A stretch of 64,000 bases of DNA from NCBI RefSeq assembly GCF_011405655.1, contig NZ_AP022829.1, positions 1,411,001 through 1,475,000 of the forward strand, given 5' to 3'. This stretch comes from Adlercreutzia hattorii. GTDB lineage: Bacteria; Actinomycetota; Coriobacteriia; Coriobacteriales; Eggerthellaceae. Below, piece by piece: positions 42,571 through 51,169 of the stretch. Position numbers and translations under genes: made by a program. The notes under the pieces were generated by a model. It made no database searches and was not told the origin of the DNA. It worked only from the letters and a program-made list of their open reading frames with translations. How positions within the stretch are numbered: position 1 is the first letter of the stretch; each line of letters opens with the position of its first letter.

Positions 42571-43959
42571 ATGGCGGTCGATCTGGTCTCGCTGGCCCTC
42601 ATATCGCTGGTGTCCGTTGCGTGTCCCATCATCGCCGGGCTCATTCCGGGCAAGCCGATTCCCGAGACGGTGCTCCTTCTTCTGGCTGGGGCGCTGCTCG
42701 GCCCTCACGGGCTCGGTGCCATTCAGTCTACCGATGCCATCAACCTGCTGTCCGATTTGGGCCTCGCCTTTTTGTTCCTTCTCGCCGGCTACGAGATATC
42801 GCCGAAGAGCCTCACCGGCACGGAGGGGAAGCGCGGCGCCGTCACCTGGGCGGTCACCTTCGCCATCGCGTTCGTCGTCGTGGCCATTTGGCCGACGCTG
42901 TCGGCCTTCGAGCTGGACGGCCTGGCCGTGGTCATTGCGCTCACCACCACGGCCATGGGCACGCTTCTGCCCATTCTGCAGGAGCGCGGCATTCTGGGCA
43001 CGCGGATGGGGAACGAGATCATCGCCTACGGCACCTGGGGCGAGCTGCTTCCCATCATCGCCATGGCGCTTCTGCTCTCGACCCGGGCCACCTGGCAGAC
43101 GGTGGTCATCCTCCTCGCCTTCCTCGCCATCGCCGTGGCGGCCGCCGCTGTGCCGAAGATCGCCGAGCGCATCGGCGGCTACGTGCACCGGTTCATCGTC
43201 GCCAATGCCAACACCAACACGCAGATGGTCATCCGTTCGGTGAATCTGCTGCTCATCGGCCTGACGGCTGTTTCTGCCGTCTTCGATTTGGATATCGTGC
43301 TCGGTGCCTTCGCCGCCGGCTTCATCCTGCGCTATCTCATTCCTGAGGGCGACCAGACCATGGAGATGAAGCACAACGCCATCGCCTACGGTTTCCTCGT
43401 GCCGCTGTTCTTCGTGGTGTCCGGGGCGAAGGTGGACGTGCGGGCCATCGGAGACGAGCCGGAGCTTTTGGGGCTGTTCATCCTCCTTCTGCTGTTCGTG
43501 CGCGCGCTGCCCATCTTCGTGGGCCTCTCCACGGGACGCGAGTCGCGCACCATGGACGTGCGCGAGCGGCTCACCATCGCCTTCTACTGCACGACGGCGC
43601 TTCCCATCATCGTGGCCGTCACCAGTGTGGCTGTCTCCGCCGAGGCCATGAGCCAGCAGACCGCCTCCGTGCTCGTGGCCGCCGGCGGCGTCACGGTGTT
43701 CCTCATGCCGCTGCTCGCCTCCGTCATGGCCCATTCGGTCAATGCCGATCTGGGCGAGGCGCTGCATGAGATCCGCGAGCAGCCCCGGGCCGTGGCCCAT
43801 ATTCTGGCCGAGCACCGCCGTCGCGAGCGCGAGCTGCACCGCCAGCTGAAGGCGCGCCTGGCCGCAGCGGGCGCGCGCCATGCCGACACCTTTGACCTCA
43901 CCGAGCGCTGCCCCGGGGGCGTCTGCAACGTTCCAGATTCCGAAGACGACGGCCATTAG
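42571..43959 (+). CDS. CPA2-family cation/proton antiporter
   Basis: 462 residues from the ATG at 42571, preceded by GAGAAAGGA; the longer open frame from 42421 adds residues without TM character. Twelve or so TM helices occupy residues 8-410. Pro-Glu-Thr-Val-Leu-Leu in TM2, Asp-Leu-Gly-Leu-Ala-Phe-Leu-Phe-Leu-Leu-Ala-Gly-Tyr-Glu in TM3 and Ala-Phe-Ala-Ala-Gly-Phe near TM9 fit monovalent cation:proton antiporter-2 proteins (KefB/GerN/NapA group). No RCK/TrkA-N domain is attached. The tail is charged (Glu/Arg-rich helix) and includes Cys-Pro-Gly-Gly-Val-Cys. It exchanges Na+ or K+ for H+; ion preference is unknown. Confidence 0.82.
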   Translation: MAVDLVSLALISLVSVACPIIAGLIPGKPIPETVLLLLAGALLGPHGLGAIQSTDAINLLSDLGLAFLFLLAGYEISPKSLTGTEGKRGAVTWAVTFAIAFVVVAIWPTLSAFELDGLAVVIALTTTAMGTLLPILQERGILGTRMGNEIIAYGTWGELLPIIAMALLLSTRATWQTVVILLAFLAIAVAAAAVPKIAERIGGYVHRFIVANANTNTQMVIRSVNLLLIGLTAVSAVFDLDIVLGAFAAGFILRYLIPEGDQTMEMKHNAIAYGFLVPLFFVVSGAKVDVRAIGDEPELLGLFILLLLFVRALPIFVGLSTGRESRTMDVRERLTIAFYCTTALPIIVAVTSVAVSAEAMSQQTASVLVAAGGVTVFLMPLLASVMAHSVNADLGEALHEIREQPRAVAHILAEHRRRERELHRQLKARLAAAGARHADTFDLTERCPGGVCNVPDSEDDGH

Positions 43960-44058
43960 GTAGATGGCACCCTCGGCACTTGCCCCTTCTGCTACAATGC
44001 AAAGTTGCGCCTTGAGGGCGCTTACTAACCCACACCGTTTCACGCAAAGGAAGCACCC

Positions 44059-45132
44059 ATGCAGGAAACTGATATGAAAGAGAAGCTCCAGAAGATCATG
44101 GAAGCCTATGACGAGCTACAGGCCAAGATGGGCGATCCGGCAGTGCTCGCCGATCAGAAGGAGTACAACCGCTTGGCCAAGGAGTACGCCTCCCAAGGTC
44201 CGCTCGCCAAGAAGGCGGCCGAGTACGTGAGCGCCATGGACGACTTGGAGGCGGCTAAGGAGATGCTCTCCGACGCCGACATGAAGGAGTTCGCCCAGGA
44301 GGAGATCGCCTCCATCGAGGCCAAGCTGCCCCAGCTGGAGGAGGACATCAAGTTCATGCTCATCCCGGCCGACCCGGCCGACGAGAAGGACATCATCGTG
44401 GAGATCCGCGCGGCGGCCGGCGGCGACGAGGCCGCCATTTTCGCCGGCGACCTCTACAAGATGTACGAGCGCTTCGCCGCGGCCCAGGGTTGGAAGACCG
44501 AGACCATGGACGCCTCGCCCTCCGAGGCCGGCGGTTTCAAGGAGATCCAGTTCAAGGTGAAGGGCGATCATGTGTACTCGGTCATGAAGTTCGAGTCCGG
44601 CGTGCACCGCGTCCAGCGCGTGCCCAAGACCGAGTCCCAGGGGCGCATCCACACCTCCACGGCCACCGTGGCCGTGCTTCCCGAGGCCGACGAGGTGGAA
44701 GTGGAGATCAACGAGGGCGACCTGCGCATCGACGTATACCGCGCTGGCGGCCCGGGTGGCCAGTGCGTGAACACGACCGACTCCGCCGTGCGCATCACGC
44801 ACCTGCCCACGGGTCTCGTGGTGCAGTCCCAGGACCAGAAGTCGCAGCTGCAGAACAAGATCGCGGCCATGGCCGTGCTGCGCGCCCGCCTCTACGAGAA
44901 GATGCTCGCCGAGCAGCAGGCCGCCGAGGGCGCCGAGCGCCTGGCCCAGATCGGCTCCGGCGATCGTTCCGAGAAGATCCGCACTTACAACGGGCCCCAG
45001 GACCGCGTGACCGACCACCGCATCGGGTTCAACTCCACCTACAACGGGGTGCTTCTGGGCGACAACCTGGGAGATGTGATCACGGCTCTGCAGGCGGCCG
45101 ACCGCGCGCAGAAACTCGAGGCTGCCGTCTAA
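44059..45132 (+). CDS. prfA: Peptide chain release factor 1
   Basis: 357 residues; AAAGGAAG precedes the ATG at 44059. The N-terminal helical domain is followed by the codon-recognition region and the Gly-Gly-Gln motif ([13 protein letters not shown], near residue 233). The C-terminal arginine-rich region ends as in the family. It releases peptides at UAA and UAG. Its stop overlaps the ATG of prmC (TAATG), whose product methylates the GGQ glutamine. Confidence 0.95.
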   Translation: MQETDMKEKLQKIMEAYDELQAKMGDPAVLADQKEYNRLAKEYASQGPLAKKAAEYVSAMDDLEAAKEMLSDADMKEFAQEEIASIEAKLPQLEEDIKFMLIPADPADEKDIIVEIRAAAGGDEAAIFAGDLYKMYERFAAAQGWKTETMDASPSEAGGFKEIQFKVKGDHVYSVMKFESGVHRVQRVPKTESQGRIHTSTATVAVLPEADEVEVEINEGDLRIDVYRAGGPGGQCVNTTDSAVRITHLPTGLVVQSQDQKSQLQNKIAAMAVLRARLYEKMLAEQQAAEGAERLAQIGSGDRSEKIRTYNGPQDRVTDHRIGFNSTYNGVLLGDNLGDVITALQAADRAQKLEAAV

Positions 45133-46190
45133 TGAGCGAATGGACTGTCAAATCTGCCCTCGATTGGACAACTGAATACCTCGAAGGAAAAGGGGATGAG
45201 AATCCCCTTCTTTCTTCGCAGTGGCTTCTGGGGGAGGCAACGGGTCTATCTCGGGTTCAGCTTTATATGAACTACGATCGGCCGCTCTCGGAGGACGAGC
45301 GTGGGGTGCTGCGCGACTATGTGCGGCGGCGCGGGTCCGGGGAGCCGTTGCAGTACATCACCGGGGAGGTGGCCTTCCGACACATCACGGTGAAGGTGCG
45401 GCCCGGCGTGCTCATTCCGCGGCCCGAGACCGAGGTGCTTGTGAGCGAAGTGCTGGCGGCTCTACCGGCGCCCTGCCCCCGTGACGTGGCGTGGAATCCC
45501 GAGGCCGCCGAGCAGGAGCGCGAGGCCGTCGCCGCCGTGAAGAAGGCCCTGGTAGAGGCGGGGGAATCCGTTTCCCCTTCGGAAAATACCGAATCGAACG
45601 AGACCGAGGAAGATGTCGCCGTAGGGGGCGACTTTGGTCGCTCCTCGTCTGCAGGCATGGATGAGACTCGCAAAAGCCTTCTTGTGGCCGACCTGTGCAC
45701 GGGATCCGGCTGCATCGCCTGCTCGCTGGCCTACGAGCACCCGAATGTGCGGGTCATCGCCACGGACATCGCCTCAGAGGCGGTGGCGCTCGCCAAGGAA
45801 AACGCCGAGGCTCTGGGGCTCGCCGATCGTGTGGCCGTGCTGCAGTGCTCGCTCGGATCCGGCATCGGCGAGAAGCGCATGGGCACCTTCGACGCCGTGG
45901 TTTCCAACCCGCCCTACGTGCCCACCGCCGTCATGGCCGTCATTCCTCGCGAGGTGGCCGACTTCGAGCCGACGCTCGCTCTGGACGGGGGCGCCGATGG
46001 GCTCGATCTGTTCAGGCCTCTGGCCGCCTGGGCCGCCCGGGCCCTGAAGCCCGGCGGCGTGCTCGCCTGCGAGTTGCACGAGGGCCATATGGATGCGGCC
46101 CGCGCCGTGGCCGAGGCCGCCGGATTTTCCGACTGCCGCATCGTGGACGACCTCGCCGGTCGCCCCCGCGTGCTTGTGGCGAGACGCTAG
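45132..46190 (+). CDS. prmC: Release-factor glutamine methyltransferase PrmC with internal insert
   Basis: 352 residues from the ATG at 45132, which overlaps the prfA stop. The N-terminal helical domain ends with Pro-Arg-Pro-Glu-Thr-Glu (97-102). The SAM motif Asp-Leu-Cys-Thr-Gly-Ser-Gly (187-193) and the catalytic Asn-Pro-Pro-Tyr are intact. E. coli PrmC is 277 residues. The excess is an insert of about 70 residues (about 112-181) between these blocks. It is acidic and low in complexity, rich in Glu/Ala/Ser and apparently disordered. The enzyme methylates the GGQ glutamine of release factors. The prfA-prmC order is widely conserved. Confidence 0.93.
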   Translation: MSEWTVKSALDWTTEYLEGKGDENPLLSSQWLLGEATGLSRVQLYMNYDRPLSEDERGVLRDYVRRRGSGEPLQYITGEVAFRHITVKVRPGVLIPRPETEVLVSEVLAALPAPCPRDVAWNPEAAEQEREAVAAVKKALVEAGESVSPSENTESNETEEDVAVGGDFGRSSSAGMDETRKSLLVADLCTGSGCIACSLAYEHPNVRVIATDIASEAVALAKENAEALGLADRVAVLQCSLGSGIGEKRMGTFDAVVSNPPYVPTAVMAVIPREVADFEPTLALDGGADGLDLFRPLAAWAARALKPGGVLACELHEGHMDAARAVAEAAGFSDCRIVDDLAGRPRVLVARR

Positions 46191-46204
46191 GAAGGACAAC
46201 GCTC

Positions 46205-47035
46205 ATGGCCCTGGAAAACCTGAGAGAGACGTTGGATGCAGCCCAGGCGATGATGGGAGAGCGTCTCGGCGCATTCCGGCCGGAAGTCGGTCTCATTTTG
46301 GGATCGGGGCTCGGCCCTCTAGCCGAGCGCATCGCCGACCCTATCTTCATCCCCTTCGGCGAGGTGCCCGGCATGGGCGTGTCCACGGCCAACGGGCACG
46401 TGGGGCGCTTCGTGGCCGGCGAGCTGGGCGGCAAGCGCGTGCTCGCCATGCAGGGGCGCCTTCACGGCTACGAGGGCTATACCGCTCAAGAGGTCGCCTT
46501 CCCCGTGTGGCTCATGGCCCGGCTCGGGGCGGCAACGCTTGTCACCACCAACGCCGCCGGCGCCATCAACGAGTCCTTTCGTGTCGGCGACTTCTGCATC
46601 ATGACCGACCAGCTGAACTTCACGGGCCGCAACCCCGTCACGGGCACCGAGCCCGACGCCATGGCCCCGCGCTTCTTCAGCATGCTGGACGCTTACGATC
46701 CGTCTCTGCGCCAGCTGGCCCGACAGACCGCCGAGGCGTTGGCCATCCCCGTGCAGGAGGGCGTCTACCTGGGCCTGCTCGGCCCGTCCTTCGAGACGCC
46801 CGCGGAAATCCGGATGTTCCGCGCGTGGGGCGCCGATACCGTGGCCATGTCCGTGTGCGAGGAGGTCATCGCCGCGCGGCATGTGGGGCTGCGCGTGCTC
46901 GGCATCTCGCTCGTGAGCAACATGGCCTGCGGCGTTGAGGGCGCGAGCCCCTCCGACGAGGAGGTTCACGAGGTGGCCCAAACAAGAGAAGCCGACTTCT
47001 GCCGGCTCCTCGAAGGAATTCTGCAAGCGATGTAG
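46205..47035 (+). CDS. Purine nucleoside phosphorylase
   Basis: 276 residues from the ATG at 46205, after AGGAAGGA. It is of the trimeric, high-molecular-weight PNP/MTAP type. Visible features are Gly-Ser-Gly-Leu-Gly for phosphate, Gly-Arg-x-His-x-Tyr-Glu-Gly-Tyr, Thr-Asn-Ala-Ala-Gly-Ala-Ile-Asn, Gly-Pro-Ser-Phe-Glu-Thr-Pro-Ala-Glu-Ile, and Ser-Asn-Met-Ala. It cleaves purine nucleosides with phosphate for salvage. The gene follows prmC by 14 bp, so the three genes prfA-prmC-PNP may be one operon. Confidence 0.9.
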   Translation: MALENLRETLDAAQAMMGERLGAFRPEVGLILGSGLGPLAERIADPIFIPFGEVPGMGVSTANGHVGRFVAGELGGKRVLAMQGRLHGYEGYTAQEVAFPVWLMARLGAATLVTTNAAGAINESFRVGDFCIMTDQLNFTGRNPVTGTEPDAMAPRFFSMLDAYDPSLRQLARQTAEALAIPVQEGVYLGLLGPSFETPAEIRMFRAWGADTVAMSVCEEVIAARHVGLRVLGISLVSNMACGVEGASPSDEEVHEVAQTREADFCRLLEGILQAM

Positions 47036-47048
47036 TTGGTCGCTCGAA

Positions 47049-47245
47049 AGCACTTTTGCTCGTTTTGGACAAATGATGCTCCGAATGAGCTCCCGTCAGC
47101 GGAAGGACATTCGCAGGGTGGCCATAATTTATGAATTAGGTTAACGACTCTTTGAAAACGAGGCTTGTGAAAGCATAGAAACCGGGTAAAGTTCGATGCT
47201 GCGGTTCACTCGGAGCGTATTTTGTCCAAAATGAGAAAAGTGCTC
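47049..47245. repeat. Intergenic repeat family 1, copy 2 (about 197 bp, inverted ends)
   Basis: The left arm (47049-47092: GCACTTTTGCTCG, TTTTGGACAAA, then GCTCCGAATGAGCTC) is mirrored by the right arm (47204-47245), giving near-perfect inverted ends over about 35 bp. The core includes CCGGGTAAAG, like copy 1 at 16039-16220. It occupies almost the whole gap between the converging purine phosphorylase and carbonic-anhydrase-like genes. No coding potential is evident. Confidence 0.75.
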
Positions 47246-47292
47246 TTCCTTGGAAACAGTTCTGGGCTGATGCGGCTCGGAGGATCTGCCCG

Positions 47293-47853
47293 CTAGTCCT
47301 GCGCGAGCGCGATGGTGCGCGCGTCGGCGGGAATGTCGGCGCCCCAGTAGAGGATGCCCTGTTCGGCCAAGTCGCGTCCAATGGCGGCATAGCCCCGGGC
47401 CGCCTCGCGGTTGCCCTCGATCTCCTCCAGGGTGAGCTGGCGGCGCACCTTCGCCGGCACGCCCACCACGAGCGACCCCTCCGGCACCTGCGTACCCTCG
47501 GTCACCAGAGCGCTGGCGGCCACCAGCGAGTTCGCGCCGATGACGGCCCCGTTCATGACGACGGCCCCCATACCCACGAGCACGTTGTCTCCGAGCGTGC
47601 AGCCGTGCACCACGGCCCCGTGTCCGATGGTCACGCCGCGGCCCACGATGCAGTCCTGGTTGAAATCGAGGTGCAGGCAGCTGTTCTCCTGCACGTTGGA
47701 GCCCTCGCCCACGACGATGCGGCTGCCGTAGTCGCCGCGCAGGGTGGCGTTGAACAGGATCGTGGCGTCCTTGGCCACTTCCACCTGGCCTACCAGCGTG
47801 GCGTTGGGGGCGATGCGCGACTCGGGATGTACGGTGACTTGGCGGTAGTTCAT
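47293..47853 (-). CDS. Gamma-class carbonic-anhydrase-like hexapeptide-repeat protein
   Basis: 186 residues. Left-handed beta-helix repeats (Ile/Val-Gly-x-x) fill residues 10-125. His61, His78 and His83 are at the positions of the three zinc/iron ligands of the gamma-carbonic anhydrase/PaaY/YrdA group. The C-terminal helix is typical. It would hydrate CO2 or act as a related thioesterase or hydrolase; activity in this group is not assured. It converges on the PNP gene. Nothing in the sequence links it to a pathway. Confidence 0.82.
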   Translation of the reverse strand: MNYRQVTVHPESRIAPNATLVGQVEVAKDATILFNATLRGDYGSRIVVGEGSNVQENSCLHLDFNQDCIVGRGVTIGHGAVVHGCTLGDNVLVGMGAVVMNGAVIGANSLVAASALVTEGTQVPEGSLVVGVPAKVRRQLTLEEIEGNREAARGYAAIGRDLAEQGILYWGADIPADARTIALAQD

Positions 47854-47970
47854 GGGGTCTCCTCGCGACGAATTCCAAAGGTCAGCCCCACATATTACTG
47901 TTCTTCTGAAGCGGCGAAAACACCCAAACGGTTGGAATCGTTGCGAAGATCTGCGGTGCGCCCGTCTTTT

Positions 47971-48990
47971 TTAGGCCTCATGCACCGTGAAGGCGAGGGC
48001 GGCGGCGCCGGTGATGTCGCCGAAGGCCCATCCCTTGGCAGAACGGCTTGCGCTTGTCGGGTCGTGCAGCACGATGCGGGAGTCCTTGTCGATGTCGTCG
48101 AGCACCACCACCGAGGCAGCGGGCGCGAAGGTGCCGGGCTGTGTGACGACGAGCACGGGCACGTTCGAGACGATGGCGTGGCGCAGCGTCCGGTCGTCGA
48201 CGGCCATGGGCTCGACGGCGAGCCCGAAGGCGGAGCCCGCTTGCTGCAGGAAGGCGCCGATGGTGTCGACGCCGGCGGCCGTGAGATCATGGTCGGTGGC
48301 CCATTGCGCGAACTCGACGGGAGTGTAGGTGGTGTCGCCGGTCGCCGCCACATAAGCCATGGCCAGGGACACCGGCGCCGCGCCGGTGGAGGCGAGCGTG
48401 GCCTGGCCGTAGGGCACATCGGCCCAAGAGGTGTCGCTTTGGTATAGCGAGGGCACTACGCCCTGCTCCCACCGGTCCACGGCCGTGCTCTGGGCGGTGC
48501 CCGCATCAGCGGTGGCGTAGGGCGAGTCGGCCGCCGCAGGCGCCGGCAGCAGCCACCAATAGGCCAAAAGCGCCACAAGGAGCAGCACCAAGGCCGCGGC
48601 CACCGCGAAAATCGCCAGACGCAGCCCTTGGTGGGCCCGCATCATGGGAACGAGCCCCTGGGCCTTCAGCTCGGAAAGCTGCGGATGGTTCGAGGCATAG
48701 GCGCGGAAGGCGTGCCATGACGGCGTGAGCATCGGATGCTCGGCGCGGTCGGTCAGCTCGAGGGTGACGGGGTCGGGAACGAAGTTGCTCGCGGCGACGG
48801 CGCGCGGGTGCAGCGAGGCGGCGCGGACGGGGCGCCTCGCTTGCCCGGTGTCCTGCGGCCGCGCGGCGCCCTGGGGGCTGGCTGCAAGGGGAGGGCGCGG
48901 AGAGCGGGGTTTCGGCTTCGCTGTGGAACCGCTCGGAGGGACGGTACCGGTAGCCGACAGCTTGCGACGATGGACGGTGGCGGTACTCAT
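47971..48990 (-). CDS. Membrane-anchored C39-like peptidase homologue lacking catalytic residues
   Basis: 339 residues from the ATG at 48990, which follows AGGAGAGG on its strand. A basic, Pro/Ala-rich cytoplasmic region (1-120) precedes one TM helix (about 125-148). The outer domain (about 170-339) aligns by eye with C39-type peptidase domains: Val-Pro-Ser-Leu-Tyr-Gln-x-Asp-x-x-Trp-Ala-Asp-Val-Pro-Tyr-Gly. Where the family has Gly-Cys-Gly-Pro-Thr-Ser, this protein has Gly-Ala-Ala-Pro-Val-Ser (Ala204). The expected His before the Val-Val-Val strand is also missing. Only the Asp in Asp-Pro (310-311) remains. It is therefore probably a non-catalytic binding or scaffold domain facing the cell exterior. 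Confidence 0.68.
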   Translation of the reverse strand: MSTATVHRRKLSATGTVPPSGSTAKPKPRSPRPPLAASPQGAARPQDTGQARRPVRAASLHPRAVAASNFVPDPVTLELTDRAEHPMLTPSWHAFRAYASNHPQLSELKAQGLVPMMRAHQGLRLAIFAVAAALVLLLVALLAYWWLLPAPAAADSPYATADAGTAQSTAVDRWEQGVVPSLYQSDTSWADVPYGQATLASTGAAPVSLAMAYVAATGDTTYTPVEFAQWATDHDLTAAGVDTIGAFLQQAGSAFGLAVEPMAVDDRTLRHAIVSNVPVLVVTQPGTFAPAASVVVLDDIDKDSRIVLHDPTSASRSAKGWAFGDITGAAALAFTVHEA

Positions 48991-49204
48991 GGCCGTATCC
49001 TCTCCTGAATAGACGTTTCCCTTTCCCGACCAGTTTACGGAAGGGGCGATCGGCGGGGATGACGGCTCGTCAAGCGTCACGGCGGCGCGGCCCATTTGTC
49101 ACCGCTCGTGCCCGTTTCGTCAGATTCCCGAAAAAATATGAGCGAAAAGCCTTGCGAATGTCCACGAGAGTGCTAAACTCCCGAGCCAAGTTAATACCGA
49201 TGAA

Positions 49205-49464
49205 ATGCGTTGACGAGGAAAAGTAGGGGCGAACCCATCTGAAGAGAGCCTGCGGTTGGTGCGAGCAGGCGGTGGGCGACCCGAACAGCCACCTCTGTGC
49301 AGTTCGGTGCGAACGACCTTTCGGTTGACAGGCTTACCGCCGGGCCGAAGGGGGCAAGTAGCGTCGGACCGGCGACACCGTTATCTGTCGTAGAGCCTCC
49401 CTGCGCGTCGTCGCGCGGGCGTCTCGTTTTCCGGCCCGGTGCATCTTGCAGCGGGTTTTTGTGT
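49205..49464 (+). promoter_or_regulatory. T-box-like leader of the ilv operon
   Basis: The 400-bp leader of ilvD has Stem-I-like T-box signatures in order: GACGAGGAAAAGTA (49212 onward), AGAGAGCCTGCGG, GGTTGGTGCGAGCAGG, and GAACAGCCACCTCTGTG as the 3' side of the specifier loop. A later AAGTAGCGTCGGACCGGCG (about 49356) sits where the antiterminator T-box should be, but departs from the usual GGTGGNACC. A terminator closes the leader (49435-49460). Uncharged tRNA would favour readthrough into ilvDBNC. The specifier triplet is not certain: the loop reads ACAGCC, which is not an obvious branched-chain codon. Confidence 0.65.
49435..49460 (+). terminator. Leader terminator (attenuator) before ilvD
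   Basis: CCCG-G-TGCA (49435-49443) pairs with TGCA-G-CGGG (49447-49455) around TCT with one G-G mismatch, followed by T5 (49456-49460). It lies 39 bp before the ilvD ATG and fits transcription attenuation. Confidence 0.75.
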
Positions 49465-49498
49465 TTTCGGCGTTGGAACGCGAGAGGAAGCGAGGCCT

Positions 49499-51169
49499 AT
49501 GGAGTTGAGAAGCGACCAGATCAAGCGAGGGGTGGCGCGCGCGCCGCACCGCAGCCTGCTCAAGGCGGACGGCATCACCGACGAGGAGATGGATCGCCCC
49601 TTCATCGCGGTGCTGGGCTCGCGCAACGACATCATCCCCGGGCACACCAACCTCGACAAGATCGCCGAGGCCGTGAAGGCCGGCATCTACATGGCCGGCG
49701 GCGTCCCCTTCGAAATCAGCACCATCGGCGTGTGCGACGGCATCGCCATGAACCATGAGGGCATGCACTACTCGCTCGTCTCGCGCGAGGTCATTGCCGA
49801 TTCCGTTGAATGCGCCGTCATGGGGCACGCCTTTGACGGCTTGGTGTGCATCCCGAACTGCGACAAGATCGTTCCCGGCATGATCCTGGGGGCCTTGCGG
49901 GCGAACGTGCCCACGGTCTTCGTCTCCGGCGGCCCCATGCTCCCCGGCACGGGCCCCGACGGGGAGGGCTCCACCGATCTGAACACGCTCTTCGACGGGG
50001 CGGGGAAGGTGGCGGCCGGCACCATGACCGAAGAGGAGCTCGCCTACTTCGAGGACACGGCTTGTCCCACCTGCGGCAGCTGCTCGGGCATGTTCACGGC
50101 GAACTCGATGAACTGCCTGTGCGAGGCCTTGGGGATCGCCCTTCCGGGCAACGGCACCGTGCCGGCCGTCTACTCCGAGCGCATCCGTCTGGCCAAGCGC
50201 GCCGGCATGAAGGTGATAGAACTGCTCCGCGACAACGTGCGCATCAAGGACATTTTGAACGCCGCTGCCGTGCACAACGCTATGGAATGCGACATGGCCT
50301 TCGGCGGCTCCACGAACACGGTGCTGCACCTGACGGCCATCGCGGCGGCGGCCGGCTGCCCTATCACCATGGCCGACTGGGACGCGGCCAGCGCGCGCAC
50401 GCCGCATCTGGTGAAGCTCGCCCCCTCCGGCCCGCGGCCGCTCATCGACCTGTACCGCGTGGGCGGAGTGCCGGCGGTCATGGGGGAGCTGGGACGGATG
50501 GGCCTGCTCGACGAGAGCGCGCTCACCTGCATGGGGCCTTTGCCCGAGTACCTGGCGGCCTGCTGCCCGCCGGCCGACGGCGAGGTGTGCCGCACGGGCG
50601 AGAACCCCTATTCCGGGGTGGGCGCCCTCAAGGTGCTCTACGGCAACCTGGCGCCTGACGGCTCGGTGGTGAAGAAAGCGGCGGTGGATCCGTCCATGCT
50701 GCGGCACACCGGCCCGGCCCGCGTGTTCGATTCGGAGGAGGCGGCCTGTGCGGCCATCGGCGCCGGCGCGATCGTCCCGGGAGACGTGGTGGTCATCCGC
50801 TACGAGGGACCGGCGGGAGGCCCGGGCATGCGCGAGATGCTCTCGCCCACCTCGGCCATCTGCGGCATGGGGCTTTCCACCTCGGTGGCCCTCATCACCG
50901 ACGGGCGCTTCTCCGGCGCCACCAAAGGGCCGGCCGTGGGCCACGTGAGCCCCGAGGCGGCGGCCGGCGGCCCCATCGCTCTTATCTGCGAGGGCGATTC
51001 CATCACGGTGGACATCGAGGGCGGCGCGCTGACGCTGAACGTGAGCGACGAGGAGCTCGCACGCCGGCGCGCGGCGTGGGAGCCCCCGGCGCCCAAGCAC
51101 GATGCGGGCGTGCTGGCCAAGTACGCGAAACTGGTAACTTCCGCCGACAAGGGGGCGATCATCCTGTGA
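49499..51169 (+). CDS. ilvD: Dihydroxy-acid dehydratase
   Basis: 556 residues from the ATG at 49499, after GAGGAAGCGAGG. The iron-sulfur ligands are visible as Cys in Ile-Pro-Asn-Cys-Asp-Lys and in Cys-Pro-Thr-Cys-Gly-Ser-Cys-Ser-Gly-Met-Phe. The Thr-Asp-Gly-Arg-Phe-Ser-Gly motif near residue 470 is diagnostic. It dehydrates 2,3-dihydroxy acids in valine, isoleucine and leucine synthesis. It is the first gene of a four-gene operon; its TGA overlaps the GTG of ilvB. Confidence 0.96.
   Translation: MELRSDQIKRGVARAPHRSLLKADGITDEEMDRPFIAVLGSRNDIIPGHTNLDKIAEAVKAGIYMAGGVPFEISTIGVCDGIAMNHEGMHYSLVSREVIADSVECAVMGHAFDGLVCIPNCDKIVPGMILGALRANVPTVFVSGGPMLPGTGPDGEGSTDLNTLFDGAGKVAAGTMTEEELAYFEDTACPTCGSCSGMFTANSMNCLCEALGIALPGNGTVPAVYSERIRLAKRAGMKVIELLRDNVRIKDILNAAAVHNAMECDMAFGGSTNTVLHLTAIAAAAGCPITMADWDAASARTPHLVKLAPSGPRPLIDLYRVGGVPAVMGELGRMGLLDESALTCMGPLPEYLAACCPPADGEVCRTGENPYSGVGALKVLYGNLAPDGSVVKKAAVDPSMLRHTGPARVFDSEEAACAAIGAGAIVPGDVVVIRYEGPAGGPGMREMLSPTSAICGMGLSTSVALITDGRFSGATKGPAVGHVSPEAAAGGPIALICEGDSITVDIEGGALTLNVSDEELARRRAAWEPPAPKHDAGVLAKYAKLVTSADKGAIIL

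Noticed and set aside
49190-49498. Cobalamin riboswitch before ilvD
   Set aside because: A GCCACC-like string is present, but the AGAGAG...GGTTGGTG order and the final terminator fit a T-box far better.
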